From: Bradyrhizobium neotropicale
GTDB lineage: Bacteria; Pseudomonadota; Alphaproteobacteria; Rhizobiales; Xanthobacteraceae
Assembly: GCF_001641695.1 (NCBI RefSeq)
Contig: NZ_LSEF01000100.1
Coordinates: forward strand, 249,750 to 299,710
Reading direction: 5' to 3'
DNA: 49,961 nt
In this document: piece after piece, positions 32,183 to 42,921 of the stretch
How the letters are laid out: each line of letters begins with the position of its first letter
Numbering within the stretch: the stretch's first letter is position 1
Program-made: the position numbers and the translations under genes
Notes under the pieces: generated by a model
The model's database searches: none
What the model saw: the letters and a program-made list of their open reading frames with translations, nothing else
What the model was told of the DNA's origin: nothing

Positions 32183-33568
32183 ATGACGACGATCGCCACG
32201 GATGCGCGCATGGCCGGCGCGACGCGGACCTATCCGCCGCGTGCCGCCGTCGTCAGCTGGATCTTCTTCGATTGGGCCGCGCAGCCTTATTTCACGCTGA
32301 TCACGACCTTCGTGTTCGCGCCCTATTTTGCCACCAGCGTCGCGCCAGATCCTGCCACCGGGCAATCGCTGTGGGGCTTTGCGATGGCAGCAGCTGGCAT
32401 GGCGATCGCGCTGCTGTCGCCGGTGCTCGGCGCCGTTGCGGATGCTGCGGGCCGCAGAAAGCCGTGGATCGCCGCGTTCGGCACGCTCCTGGTGCTAGCC
32501 TCCTCGGCGCTGTGGATCGGCAAGCCCGGCGATCATGCCATCATTCCGCCGCTGCTCACGGCGGTTGCCCTCGCCAGCGTCGGCGCGGAATTCGCCACCG
32601 TCTTCAACAATGCGATGATGCCGACCCTGGTGCCGCCGGAGCGGATCGGCCGCCTCTCCGGCACCGGCTGGGCCACGGGCTATGTCGGCGGCATCGTCAG
32701 CCTGATCATCGTGCTCGGCTTCCTCGCAGCCAATCCCGAGACCGGGCGCACGCTGCTCGGGTTCACGCCGCTGTTCGGGCTCGATCCCGCCATGCACGAG
32801 GGCGACCGCATCACCGGACCCTTGACCGGGCTGTGGTTCATCATCTTCGTGACCCCGATGTTCCTGTTCACGCCGGATTATCCGGCGAAGCGCCCGGTGC
32901 GCGCGGCACTGCGCGAGGGTCTGTTGGAGCTGAAGCAATCGCTCGGTTCTCTGCCGAAGCAGAAGTCGCTCGCGGCGTTTCTCCTCGCCAACATGATCTA
33001 TACCGACGGGCTGGTGTCGCTGTTCGCCTTCGGCGGCATCTATGCGGCCGGCACCTTCGGCTGGCACACGATCCAGATCGGCACCTTCGGCATCATCCTG
33101 GCGATTGCCGGCACCTTTGGCGCATGGCTCGGCGGCAAGCTCGACGATTTGCTGGGACCCAAGCGCGTGATTGCCTGCAGCCTGCTGATCCTCCTGCTCG
33201 CGGTGGCGGCGATCCTTCTGGTCGACAAGGACAGCGTCCTGTTCGTCAAGGTTGCACCGCCCGAGCCGGGCGGTGCCTTGTTCGCGAGCGCCGCCGAGCG
33301 CGCCTATCTCGTGCTGGGCTGTCTCATCGGCGCCGCCGGCGGACCCTTGCAGGCCGCATCGCGTACGCTGCTCATCCATCTCGCGCCGAAGGACCGCATC
33401 GCGCAGTATTTTGGACTGTTCGCGCTGACCGGAAAGGTGACGTCCTTCATCGGCCCGCTCCTGATCGGCGTGCTCACCGCCTCGACCGCGAGCCAGAAGG
33501 CCGGCATGGCCGTGCTCGTGGTGTTCTTCACCGCGGGATTGGGGCTGTTGATGCGGGTGCGCGATTAG
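32183..33568 (+). CDS. MFS transporter, UMF1 / Atg22-like
   Basis: A 461-residue membrane protein with about twelve helices. The N-terminus VVSWIFFDWAAQPYFTLITT is the signature of the UMF1 (Atg22-related) branch, whose bacterial members have no assigned substrate; the yeast relative exports amino acids from the vacuole. Other conserved pieces are ATGYVGGIVSLIIVLGFL, NMIYTDGLVSLFAFGGIYA and LIHLAPKDRIAQYFGLFALT. It is divergent from ggt over 102 bases. A role in taking up or expelling amino acids freed by ggt is a possibility, but only by position. Confidence 0.87.
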   Translation: MTTIATDARMAGATRTYPPRAAVVSWIFFDWAAQPYFTLITTFVFAPYFATSVAPDPATGQSLWGFAMAAAGMAIALLSPVLGAVADAAGRRKPWIAAFGTLLVLASSALWIGKPGDHAIIPPLLTAVALASVGAEFATVFNNAMMPTLVPPERIGRLSGTGWATGYVGGIVSLIIVLGFLAANPETGRTLLGFTPLFGLDPAMHEGDRITGPLTGLWFIIFVTPMFLFTPDYPAKRPVRAALREGLLELKQSLGSLPKQKSLAAFLLANMIYTDGLVSLFAFGGIYAAGTFGWHTIQIGTFGIILAIAGTFGAWLGGKLDDLLGPKRVIACSLLILLLAVAAILLVDKDSVLFVKVAPPEPGGALFASAAERAYLVLGCLIGAAGGPLQAASRTLLIHLAPKDRIAQYFGLFALTGKVTSFIGPLLIGVLTASTASQKAGMAVLVVFFTAGLGLLMRVRD

Positions 33569-33573
33569 CCGCC

Positions 33574-33656
33574 TAGCCCGGACGGAGCGAAGCGCAATCC
33601 GGGGCCGTCGTTGCGAAGTTGCGAAACCCGGATTTCGCTGCGCTCCATCCGGGCTA
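33574..33656. repeat. TAGCCCGGA...TCCGGGCTA palindromic element
   Basis: TAGCCCGGACGGAGCG (33574-33589) and CGCTCCATCCGGGCTA (33641-33656) pair with one mismatch. A second inner pair (ATCCGGG / CCCGGAT) lies between. It fills the gap between convergent MFS and purH genes, where it may also limit read-through. Confidence 0.75.
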
Positions 33657-33673
33657 CGCTAGCTCGTTGAGAG

Positions 33674-35272
33674 TTAGTGCCTGAAGTGCCGCGTCCCCGT
33701 GAACACCATGGCGATGCCGTGCTCGTCGGCGGCCTTGATCACCTCGTCGTCGCGCATGGAGCCGCCGGGCTGCACCACGGCGGTGGCACCGGCCTCGATG
33801 CAGGCGAGCATGCCGTCGGCGAAGGGGAAGAACGCATCCGAGGCCACGACCGAGCCCTTGGTGAGCGGCTCGGCGAGCTTCAGCTCGTTCGCTGCATCCT
33901 GCGCCTTGCGTGCTGCGATCCGCGCTGAATCCACCCGGCTCATCTGGCCCGCACCGATGCCGACGGTGGCGAGGTCCTTGGCGTAGATGATGGTGTTGGA
34001 CTTGACGTGCTTTGCCACCCGGAACGCGAATCTGAGATCGCGCATCTCGGCATCCGTGGGCGCACGCTTGGTGACGACCTTGAAGGTCATGTCGTCGACC
34101 ACCGCATTGTCGCGGCTCTGCACGAGAAGGCCGCCGGCGACCGTCTTGGCGGTGAGGCCTGGCGCGCGCGGATCGGGCAGGCTGCCCGCCAGCAGCAGGC
34201 GCAGGTTCTTGCGCGCGCCGATGATGGCGATCGCCTCTTCGCTGGCGTCGGGCGCGATGATCACCTCGGTGAAGATCTTCGTGATCTCGCGCGCGGTGTC
34301 GGCATCGAGCGCGCGGTTCATCGCGATGATGCCGCCGAAGGCTGAGGTGGAATCGCAGGCGAGCGCCTTGCGATAGGCGCTGACGAGGTCAGAGCCTTCC
34401 GCGACGCCGCAGGGGTTCGCGTGCTTGACGATGACGCAGGCCGCGGTGCGCTTGGCGTCAAACTCGCCGATGCATTCATAGGCCGCATCGGTATCGTTGA
34501 TGTTGTTGTACGAGAGCTCCTTGCCCTGCAACTGCCGTGCGGTCGACACGCCCGGCCGCTTGTCCGGCGTTGCATAGAACGCCGCGGTCTGGTGCGGATT
34601 CTCGCCATAGCGCAGCGACTGGATCAGCTTGCCGCCGAAGGCACGGAAGTCGGGCGCGTCGATTTCGAGCTGCCGGTTGAACCAGTTAGAAATTGCGGCG
34701 TCGTAGGCGCCGGTGCGCGCATAAGCCTTTGCGGCCAGACGCCGGCGCAAGGCAAGCGTGGTTGCGCCGTTGTTGGCGGCGAGCTCGTCGAGCACAGCCT
34801 TATAATCCTGCGCCTCGACCACGACCGCGACATCGTCATGATTCTTCGCGGCGGCGCGGATCATCGCGGGGCCGCCGATGTCGATGTTCTCGATGCACTC
34901 CTCGAAGTTGGCGCCCTTCTCGACGGTCGCCTCGAACGGATAGAGATTGACGACGAGCAGATCGATCGGCGCGATGCCGTGCGTTTTCATCGCCTCGGCA
35001 TGTTCCTTGTTGTCGCGGATCGCTAGCAGGCCGCCATGCACCTTCGGATGCAGCGTCTTGACGCGACCATCCATCATCTCGGGAAAGCCGGTCAGCTCGG
35101 AGACGTCTTTCACCTTGAGGCCGGCCGCGGCGATCGCCTTGGCGGTGCCGCCGGTCGAGATAAGCTCGACGCCATGAGCGGCAAGCGCCTGGGCGAACTC
35201 GATCAGGCCGGTCTTGTCGGAAACGGAAAGCAGGGCGCGGGTGACACGGCGGGGACGGTCAGTCTCAGTCAT
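33674..35272 (-). CDS. purH: Bifunctional AICAR transformylase / IMP cyclohydrolase
   Basis: A 532-residue enzyme for the last two steps of IMP synthesis. The N-terminal cyclohydrolase has ALLSVSDKTGLIEFAQALAA and GRVKTLHPKVHGGLLAIR; the C-terminal transformylase has CVIVKHANPCGVAEG (KH..NPCG motif) and SDAFFPFADGM, and ends FTGTRHFRH, typical of PurH. The length is normal. ATG at 35272 begins MTETDRPRRVTRALLSVSDK; an upstream ATG at 35356 has no family support. It follows the heparinase-like gene on the same strand after 166 bases. Confidence 0.97.
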   Translation of the reverse strand: MTETDRPRRVTRALLSVSDKTGLIEFAQALAAHGVELISTGGTAKAIAAAGLKVKDVSELTGFPEMMDGRVKTLHPKVHGGLLAIRDNKEHAEAMKTHGIAPIDLLVVNLYPFEATVEKGANFEECIENIDIGGPAMIRAAAKNHDDVAVVVEAQDYKAVLDELAANNGATTLALRRRLAAKAYARTGAYDAAISNWFNRQLEIDAPDFRAFGGKLIQSLRYGENPHQTAAFYATPDKRPGVSTARQLQGKELSYNNINDTDAAYECIGEFDAKRTAACVIVKHANPCGVAEGSDLVSAYRKALACDSTSAFGGIIAMNRALDADTAREITKIFTEVIIAPDASEEAIAIIGARKNLRLLLAGSLPDPRAPGLTAKTVAGGLLVQSRDNAVVDDMTFKVVTKRAPTDAEMRDLRFAFRVAKHVKSNTIIYAKDLATVGIGAGQMSRVDSARIAARKAQDAANELKLAEPLTKGSVVASDAFFPFADGMLACIEAGATAVVQPGGSMRDDEVIKAADEHGIAMVFTGTRHFRH

Positions 35273-35438
35273 GAGCAAGATCCTCTGTCTAAGGGAGTAC
35301 CTATGCCCAGGCGCGCGGCAGCTTAGTCCCGCGCTTCCCGATGGTGCTCCATCCAAGGTCGCCAGTCGCGCGAGCGCGTGCTCGTTAGCAGCTTTCGGCG
35401 TTCTTCACAACGACCAGATAGGGCTGCGGGCCGCGCGT

Positions 35439-37196
35439 CTACAGCGGAAGTTCCGGCTCCCGCCGCGCGTTGCGGCGGGCATTGGTGACAGCCGGCGAAG
35501 CGGTGGAGCGGACGAAGCTCCAGCGGATCGAGGGCGCCTGCCGGGCATCCTGCCGGATCACGATCTGCGCGGTGCGGCGCGGGCCGTCATTGCCTGCCAG
35601 GAACACGCTGTCCTCGAGCTCGACCTTGTCGTCGAGCGCCTCGAAGGTCCAGACGTCGCGGTTCGGCAGCACCAGCATGACGCCGCGGGCATCCGACAGC
35701 CGGCTCGCCTTCACAGCCGGATGCAGATGGAAGCGCAGAGCGAAGTCGGCATCGCCGCCCTTGAGGCGTCCGCCCTGCGGCGGCGACAGCGTGTCCTCGC
35801 CGTCGATCCGCGCGCCGTCATTGGCGACCATCAGCACGCGGCGATGGATCGCGCCGAACTTGCCGAGATAGCCGTCATGCGAGGTCGTGAGCAGCGTGCC
35901 GTTCTGCACGATCTCGCGGTAGCTCTCGACCTCGACGGGGCCGCTGACGACCAGCGCGCCGTGCAGCAGCCGCTTCATCGCCGACATTTCGACGAACTGG
36001 CACGACGAGGTGTCGTGATAGGTCAGCGTCGAGTGCGCGGCGGTGCCGCGGGCAAACGGCCGCCAGTTGTCACGGCCGGTGGTTGGCATGCCGCAATTGG
36101 TGACGATGCGGCTGATGCCCGAGGACAATTCGAACGACAGGCAGCCGGCATGGGCGTCGTGGCTGACATTGGCCGGCGGCGGCGGGCCGGTGTCGATGAT
36201 CAGCGTGGTCTGGCCGGCGTCGAGGCGCTGGAAGCCGGTATGCGGCATGTTCGCCATCGGCGCGCCGTGGGTGTCGTCATAGGCGAGCAGCGTGGCGAGC
36301 AGGTCCGAAGGCGTCGCGCTCATGCCGTTGAACAGCGCGAAATTGCCGTCGCCGTGCCGGAAGAAGCGCAGCATCGGCATCATCCGGTCGATCGCGTTGA
36401 GCAGGGCCGGTGGCGGCGCGATGTTGCGCGCGGCAAAGGTCTGCCGCAGCGGCAACAGGTCGATCAGCAGCTCGATCAGCGCGCCGGGATTGCGGGAGAT
36501 GTGTCCGCCGTCGGGCAGGATCTGCCGCTGCAATTCATCGGAGAGTTTTTTCGAGGCGCTGCGGATGTGGCGCGCCTGGTTGGCAAGGCAGAGCGTGGTA
36601 TAGCACAGCGCGATCAGCACCTGGAGCTTCGGCACCCCGTCCGGAATGTCGACCATGGTGAAGCGTAGAAAACGGATTTCGCGCGCCAGCGCCCGCAGAT
36701 AGCGGCGGTAGAATTTGTTGTCGGTGTCGTTGAGCACCAGCGGCGCCTGCGACAGCAGCGAGATCACGCGCCGCGCCAGCACGTCGGCGCGGCGGGCGAC
36801 CGGACGGCGCTTGTTGGCGGGGTTGGAGATCCAGTCCTCGACCAGCGCGCGCGCATTCGCTCGCGTCAGCGCGGTGTCGGCGGCGCGCAGGTGGCGCAAC
36901 CAGCCGAAGCCGAGCAGGGCAACCTCCCAGTCTTCCGACGGTGGCTCGAGATCGAAGATCGAGCGGCCATGGCAGTTGACGATCTTGCCGGCAAAGACGA
37001 AGCGCCCGGCATAGATCTCGGCGGCGCGCGTGGCGTCCGCCGTGCGCAGATCGTGGGGCGCGATAATCAGCCGGTCGCTCCGGCCCGGCCAGACCCGCGA
37101 CAAGGCGACGGAGCCGCCGCTCGCGCGCGCAAGCATGTTCCGCGCAAAGCGGTTCATGACCAGCGTCGAGATACGTCTGCGTTGAGCGACCGACAC
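35439..37196 (-). CDS. Heparinase II/III-family protein
   Basis: A 585-residue protein. The N-terminal alpha-helical toroid contains RSIFDLEPPSEDWEVALLGF and LPDGGHISRNPGALIELLID; the C-terminal part is beta-rich with FELSSGISRIVTNCG, the fold of heparinase II/III and alginate lyase relatives. The conserved position between rsmB and purH in alphaproteobacteria suggests a house function such as turnover of an uronic-acid polymer, but the substrate is unknown. No signal peptide is seen (VSVAQRRRISTLVMNRFARN), odd for a lyase of external polysaccharide. The start is GTG at 37196 after AAGGCAAGG; the frame is open to 37247. Confidence 0.88.
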   Translation of the reverse strand: MSVAQRRRISTLVMNRFARNMLARASGGSVALSRVWPGRSDRLIIAPHDLRTADATRAAEIYAGRFVFAGKIVNCHGRSIFDLEPPSEDWEVALLGFGWLRHLRAADTALTRANARALVEDWISNPANKRRPVARRADVLARRVISLLSQAPLVLNDTDNKFYRRYLRALAREIRFLRFTMVDIPDGVPKLQVLIALCYTTLCLANQARHIRSASKKLSDELQRQILPDGGHISRNPGALIELLIDLLPLRQTFAARNIAPPPALLNAIDRMMPMLRFFRHGDGNFALFNGMSATPSDLLATLLAYDDTHGAPMANMPHTGFQRLDAGQTTLIIDTGPPPPANVSHDAHAGCLSFELSSGISRIVTNCGMPTTGRDNWRPFARGTAAHSTLTYHDTSSCQFVEMSAMKRLLHGALVVSGPVEVESYREIVQNGTLLTTSHDGYLGKFGAIHRRVLMVANDGARIDGEDTLSPPQGGRLKGGDADFALRFHLHPAVKASRLSDARGVMLVLPNRDVWTFEALDDKVELEDSVFLAGNDGPRRTAQIVIRQDARQAPSIRWSFVRSTASPAVTNARRNARREPELPL

Positions 37197-37315
37197 GCCT
37201 TGCCTTGAAGGGGGAGAGGGATTCCGACGAATCCTTATTAATCCCAAAATCGGACGGCCGACACCACCTTGAAAGGGTGCGAATCAGCGTTGGCGAAACG
37301 AAATCCGGTGCAAAA

Positions 37316-38662
37316 TCAGGATTTAACGAGTCGGGCGGCGAAAAATCCGTCCAGCCCGCCGAGCCTCGGGTCGGTGTGCGGCAGGTGACTGGGCAGGGTG
37401 CGCAGGTCGCCCTCGGGCGTGATGATCTCGCTGAGGCCGGCGACCTCGGACGCGGCGATCGGCACGCGCCGAAGCGCGGGCTCGGAGCCAAGGAGCGAGG
37501 CGATGGCCTGCTCGCCCTCTTCCGGTTCCAGCGAACAGGTGCAGTAGACCAGCATTCCGCCCGGCTTCAACAGCGAGACGGATTTGCGCAGCAGCCGCTG
37601 CTGGAGCGCGGTCAGTGCCGCGATGTCCGTCTCCTGCCGGAGCCACGCCACATCCGGGTGACGGCGAATCGTGCCAGTCGAGGTGCAGGGCGCGTCGATC
37701 AGGATGCCGTCGAAGCCATCCGCAGGGCCGGCCCATTCGACGGCGTCAGCGACGACAGTCTCGGCCTGGAGCGACAGTCGCCCCAGGTTTTCGCGCAGGC
37801 GCGCCACGCGGGCGGGCGAGCGGTCGATCGCCGTGACTTGTGCGCCGGCCTGCGCCAATTGCGCGGTCTTGCCGCCGGGAGCGGCGCAGAGATCGGCGAT
37901 GGACTTGCCGGCGATGTCGCCGAACAGGCGGGCCGGCAGCGCGGCGGCAGCGTCCTGCACCCACCATTGGCCCTCGGCGAAGCCGGGCAGCATCGTCACC
38001 GAACCATGCAGCAGCGTGCGCACCGTTCCGGTCGGCAGCACCTCGCCATGCAGGCGGCTCGCCCATTGCGCAGCTTCCGCTTTCACGGTCAGGTCGAGCG
38101 AGGGCTCGTGGCCGAGCGCGAGCGCCATGTCGCGTGCGGTGGCCTCGCCATAATGCGCAGTCCAGCGCGCCAGCAGCCATGGCGGCAAGTCGAGCGATTG
38201 CGTAGCGACTTCGTCCACCAGCGCCTTGCCCTCGCGTGCGCAGCGCCGCAGCACGGCGTTGACGAGGCCGGCATAGCGCGCCGCGCGCCGGTCGGACTGC
38301 ACCAGCCGGACCGAGAGATCGACCGCGGCGTGATCAGGCACGTCCATCCAGAGGATCTGCGCTGCGCCGATCAGGAGGGCACTCTGCGCGCGCGGTGCGT
38401 CGGATGGAATGCCCTTGTCGAGCAGGCGCGACAGCACATGGCCGAGCGTGCCGAGCCGGCGCAGGATCGTCGCGACCAGACGCCGCATGAGCGCGCGGTC
38501 GCGATCGGCGAGCGTCTTCAGCCCGGGATGGGCGCCGCCACCGTCGAGCTGGTCATCGAGCGTGCGGTGCTTGTGCAGCACGCCGTCGACGATGTCGGCG
38601 GCGATCCGCCGTGCCGCAAGACCAGGCACTTCGGGCGGAGGGGCGAAACGTTGAGATGGCAT
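37316..38662 (-). CDS. rsmB: 16S rRNA m5C967-type methyltransferase
   Basis: A 448-residue RsmB/Sun-family enzyme. The N-terminal NusB-like RNA-binding domain covers about residues 15-150 (ARRIAADIVDGVLHKHRTL). The methyltransferase domain has the SAM motif ADLCAAPGGKTAQLA, then DGILIDAPCTSTGTIRRHPD and LVYCTCSLEPEEGEQ, so both catalytic cysteines are present. It ends DGFFAARLVKS. The start at 38662 (MPSQRFAPPPEVPG) lacks a good ribosome site; an ATG at 38749 would add 29 residues. It is divergent from the DUF1674 gene. Confidence 0.93.
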   Translation of the reverse strand: MPSQRFAPPPEVPGLAARRIAADIVDGVLHKHRTLDDQLDGGGAHPGLKTLADRDRALMRRLVATILRRLGTLGHVLSRLLDKGIPSDAPRAQSALLIGAAQILWMDVPDHAAVDLSVRLVQSDRRAARYAGLVNAVLRRCAREGKALVDEVATQSLDLPPWLLARWTAHYGEATARDMALALGHEPSLDLTVKAEAAQWASRLHGEVLPTGTVRTLLHGSVTMLPGFAEGQWWVQDAAAALPARLFGDIAGKSIADLCAAPGGKTAQLAQAGAQVTAIDRSPARVARLRENLGRLSLQAETVVADAVEWAGPADGFDGILIDAPCTSTGTIRRHPDVAWLRQETDIAALTALQQRLLRKSVSLLKPGGMLVYCTCSLEPEEGEQAIASLLGSEPALRRVPIAASEVAGLSEIITPEGDLRTLPSHLPHTDPRLGGLDGFFAARLVKS

Positions 38663-38850
38663 GCGGAGGTAAGGTTCTGAGCGAGCGGCAGTTCCGCCAT
38701 AATGGGCGCATGCCTTAACAAGCTCATCTGTGGCATGCGAATATGCCAAATGTAAGAATCTTCCCTGGTGTTTTCAGCCCGTCACGACCATTTCAGCAAT
38801 GCGTTATTGGGCGTCGCGCGCGCCACCGTCCTGCGCTAGGAAGCCAGACG

Positions 38851-39060
38851 ATGACTGATCAGCCCTCCGTTTCCGACCGCAAGCCGCTGTCGCCGGCCGC
38901 GCAGCGCGCGCTGGCCGAAGCCGAAGCGCGCCGGCAGGCCGCCGCGGCTCATGCCAAGGCTGCTGCCAAGGCTGCGCCAAAGGAACTACAGGGTCCGAAA
39001 GGACCCGAGCCGACTCGCTACGGTGACTGGGAGCGCAAGGGCATCGCCTCGGACTTCTGA
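38851..39060 (+). CDS. DUF1674 / SdhAF4-like small protein
   Basis: A 69-residue protein with the family signature at its end, EPTRYGDWERKGIASDF, after an Ala/Lys-rich helical stretch (ALAEAEARRQAAAAHAKAAA). In eukaryotes SDHAF4 binds flavinylated succinate dehydrogenase subunit A and aids complex II assembly; alphaproteobacterial homologues are presumed to do the same. The start at 38851 (MTDQPSVSDRKPLSP) was chosen over an upstream ATG because it matches the normal family length. It is divergent from rsmB and followed by a nuclease gene 58 bases on. Confidence 0.9.
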   Translation: MTDQPSVSDRKPLSPAAQRALAEAEARRQAAAAHAKAAAKAAPKELQGPKGPEPTRYGDWERKGIASDF

Positions 39061-39118
39061 GGCTCTGGTTTTTCAGGTTCTCTTGCAGGCCTGGCCGACT
39101 CAGCCATAGCGTGCGTGG

Positions 39119-39709
39119 ATGTCGCGCTTCGACCCAGGCAATTCATTTCGACCGCAGTTCAGCGGTTCGCCATTCGGTCGTCGTTTCTCCGGACTGCTGC
39201 CGTGGATGTTCGTGGTCGTTGTCGTGACGGCGGTGGTGCTCACCTTTCGGCACGGGACGAACTGGCCGCTACCGCATGCGGCCGATGAGCGGGCGCAGGA
39301 TGCAGAGATCATCCTGCAGAGCGGCAGTCCCGACGCGCGCCAGCCTGTCGATGTCATCCGCACCATCGACGGCGACACCTTTCTGGCGCGCGTGCATCAG
39401 CGCGACGGGCGTGGGCTCGTCGCGCGGGTTCGCCTGCGCGGCATCGATGCGCCCGAAATGAAAGCGTCCTGTCAGGAAGAGCTGGACAAGGCTGAAGCCG
39501 CCACTGACGCGCTGCGCAGCCTGCTCGGCCAGGGCAGCGTGACGATCTACAATCTCGGGCCCGAGAAATACGGCCGCATTCTCGCCGACGTCGCGACCAG
39601 ACACACTGCCAATGTCTCGGCCGCACTGCTCGCGGGCGGTTATGCGCGCAGCTACAATGGCGGCCATCGCGACGGCTGGTGCGCGCGAGGCTGGCGCTTC
39701 TGGCAATGA
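39119..39709 (+). CDS. Membrane-anchored thermonuclease-family protein
   Basis: A 196-residue SNase-like nuclease. A single N-terminal membrane segment (LLPWMFVVVVVTAVVLTF, about residues 27-44) anchors it, with the nuclease domain outside the cytosol. The catalytic set is visible: DVIRTIDGDTFLARV (metal Asp), VRLRGIDAPEMKASC (Arg and Asp) and EKYGRILADV (Glu/Arg). Two cysteines (C120-type in KASCQEEL and C191-type in GWCARGW) could pair. The target nucleic acid is unknown. The hairpin terminator at 39713 follows at once. Confidence 0.88.
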   Translation: MSRFDPGNSFRPQFSGSPFGRRFSGLLPWMFVVVVVTAVVLTFRHGTNWPLPHAADERAQDAEIILQSGSPDARQPVDVIRTIDGDTFLARVHQRDGRGLVARVRLRGIDAPEMKASCQEELDKAEAATDALRSLLGQGSVTIYNLGPEKYGRILADVATRHTANVSAALLAGGYARSYNGGHRDGWCARGWRFWQ

Positions 39710-39712
39710 AAA

Positions 39713-39732
39713 AGCCGCGTCGAAACGCGGCT
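39713..39732 (-). terminator. Terminator between nuclease and L,D-transpeptidase genes
   Basis: AGCCGCGT (39713-39720) and ACGCGGCT (39725-39732) form a perfect 8-bp stem with a CGAA loop. On the minus strand it is followed by TTTTTCATT, so it ends the leftward L,D-transpeptidase transcript; it may also work rightward for the nuclease gene. Confidence 0.8.
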
Positions 39733-39759
39733 CTCGCAATTCTGTTCTGAGCTAAGGCG

Positions 39760-40275
39760 TCAGCGTGTCACGACCACCGTCGTGCCGACGGAAACGCGGC
39801 CGTAGAGATCCGTGATGTCGTCGTTGAGCATGCGGATGCAGCCGTAGGAGACGAAGCCGCCGACCGAGCCCGGCACGTTGGTGCCGTGGATCGCATATTC
39901 GCCGCCGGACAGCGTCATCGCCGCAACGCCCATCGGATTGCGCGGCGAGCCACCCGGGATCACGTCGGGAAGCTGCGGCTTGTCGCGCTTCACCTCGGCG
40001 GGCGGCGACCAGGCTGGATTGCGGTACTTGCCCTCGATGTGGGTGGTGCCGGCCCACTGCTTACCGGATTTGCCGACGCCGACCGGGTAGCGCACGGCGT
40101 GGCCGTCATCGAGAATGAGATAGAGCCTGCGCTCGTTAGTTCTGACCACGATTGTGCCCGGCGAATATTCGCCTGCATGCAGCCCAACTATTTCCGGCCG
40201 CGCCTCGGCCGCCGTCGACATCAAGACCCCTGCCCCGATGGTGGCAGCTAGCGCCACAGCAATCCTCATCGACAT
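39760..40275 (-). CDS. L,D-transpeptidase (YkuD domain)
   Basis: A 171-residue exported protein with a signal peptide (MSMRIAVALAATIGAGVLMS, cleavage near AEA). The YkuD catalytic motif is complete: HGTN at about residue 130 and SYGCIRM with the nucleophile Cys near 146 (VGGFVSYGCIRMLNDD). It crosslinks peptidoglycan stem peptides 3-3 or attaches proteins to them in the periplasm. ATG at 40275 follows GGGGGAAG; a TTG at 40278 is the track-length alternative. Rhizobiales carry many such paralogues, so this one cannot be given a specific task. Confidence 0.92.
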   Translation of the reverse strand: MSMRIAVALAATIGAGVLMSTAAEARPEIVGLHAGEYSPGTIVVRTNERRLYLILDDGHAVRYPVGVGKSGKQWAGTTHIEGKYRNPAWSPPAEVKRDKPQLPDVIPGGSPRNPMGVAAMTLSGGEYAIHGTNVPGSVGGFVSYGCIRMLNDDITDLYGRVSVGTTVVVTR

Positions 40276-40522
40276 CAATGCTTCCCCCTGTACCGAACGG
40301 GTCGTCCAAATCTACGCAAAACCGGCAATCGTCGCCTCACCCACATAAACTTAACCGCGCTTGTTAACCGGATGGTTTCCGTGCGCCGCCACAGCAGGCC
40401 AATCGGCAGGGGGAACAACGGAAATGTTCGAAATAAAGTAAATGACTAGAAAACAACACTCGGCGGGAAAGGGACCGCCGCGCCCGGCGTGTGTCCTGAC
40501 AAGTGCGTGAGGGTGTGTACCG

Positions 40523-40563
40523 CTGTCATTCCGGGTCGCGCGATGGCGCGCCCGGAACGACAG
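40523..40563. repeat. CTGTCATTCCGGG palindromic repeat (possible acs terminator)
   Basis: CTGTCATTCCGGG (40523-40535) pairs with CCCGGAACGACAG (40551-40563), one mismatch, with an inner TCGCGCGATGGCGCG loop region. It ends 8 bases past the leftward acs stop, so it may mark that transcript's 3' end. The remaining gap to 40276 holds no gene. Confidence 0.7.
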
Positions 40564-40571
40564 GGGATGGC

Positions 40572-42518
<1,947 letters not shown>

Positions 42519-42921
42519 GCTTCCCTCCACATGCGGCCAGCCGAACACGAGCGACGGACAAGCCGACCTGATCGTTGCGCTGATTATGCGTCGGGCTAGC
42601 GGTGCCCGACAAGGAGCACAAGCTGGACCTTCGGTGGGCGGACGGCCATGCGGCGGATCAAGACGGTCCGCCTGACTGTCGCAGGACCGAAACAGGTCGC
42701 CGGCAGCCCTTCGACCTTTTTACCCAAATCGACAGAACCGGCTCCCGCAGGGACCCCATGCGCGCCATGGCGGTATTTAGCAACCGTTCCTCACTGATTC
42801 GGGACTCGCAATGCCGTTCGGAACACCCTAAATGGCCTCCCCGGGGTCAAGAGAAACCCTTCGGAACAAAAATCAGAGCAGCGGCATTGACCGACAACAG
42901 GCAGGGTTAAGGCATAAGACT
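42519..42921. other. Divergent intergenic region, acs / topoisomerase IB
   Basis: About 403 bases holding the promoters of both genes. A 102-codon open frame at 42602-42910 has no family resemblance or ribosome site and is not called. GGAAC occurs at about 42820 and 42862, but the matching -10 CGTT at proper distance is missing, so I do not call a general-stress (EcfG) promoter. Confidence 0.5.

Noticed and set aside
42820..42890. GGAAC motifs as possible general-stress (EcfG) promoter of topoisomerase IB
   Set aside because: No CGTT-like -10 element occurs 16-17 bases downstream of either copy.
42602..42910. 102-codon open frame in the acs / topoisomerase gap
   Set aside because: No ribosome site, no recognisable fold, and the composition looks like random intergenic sequence.
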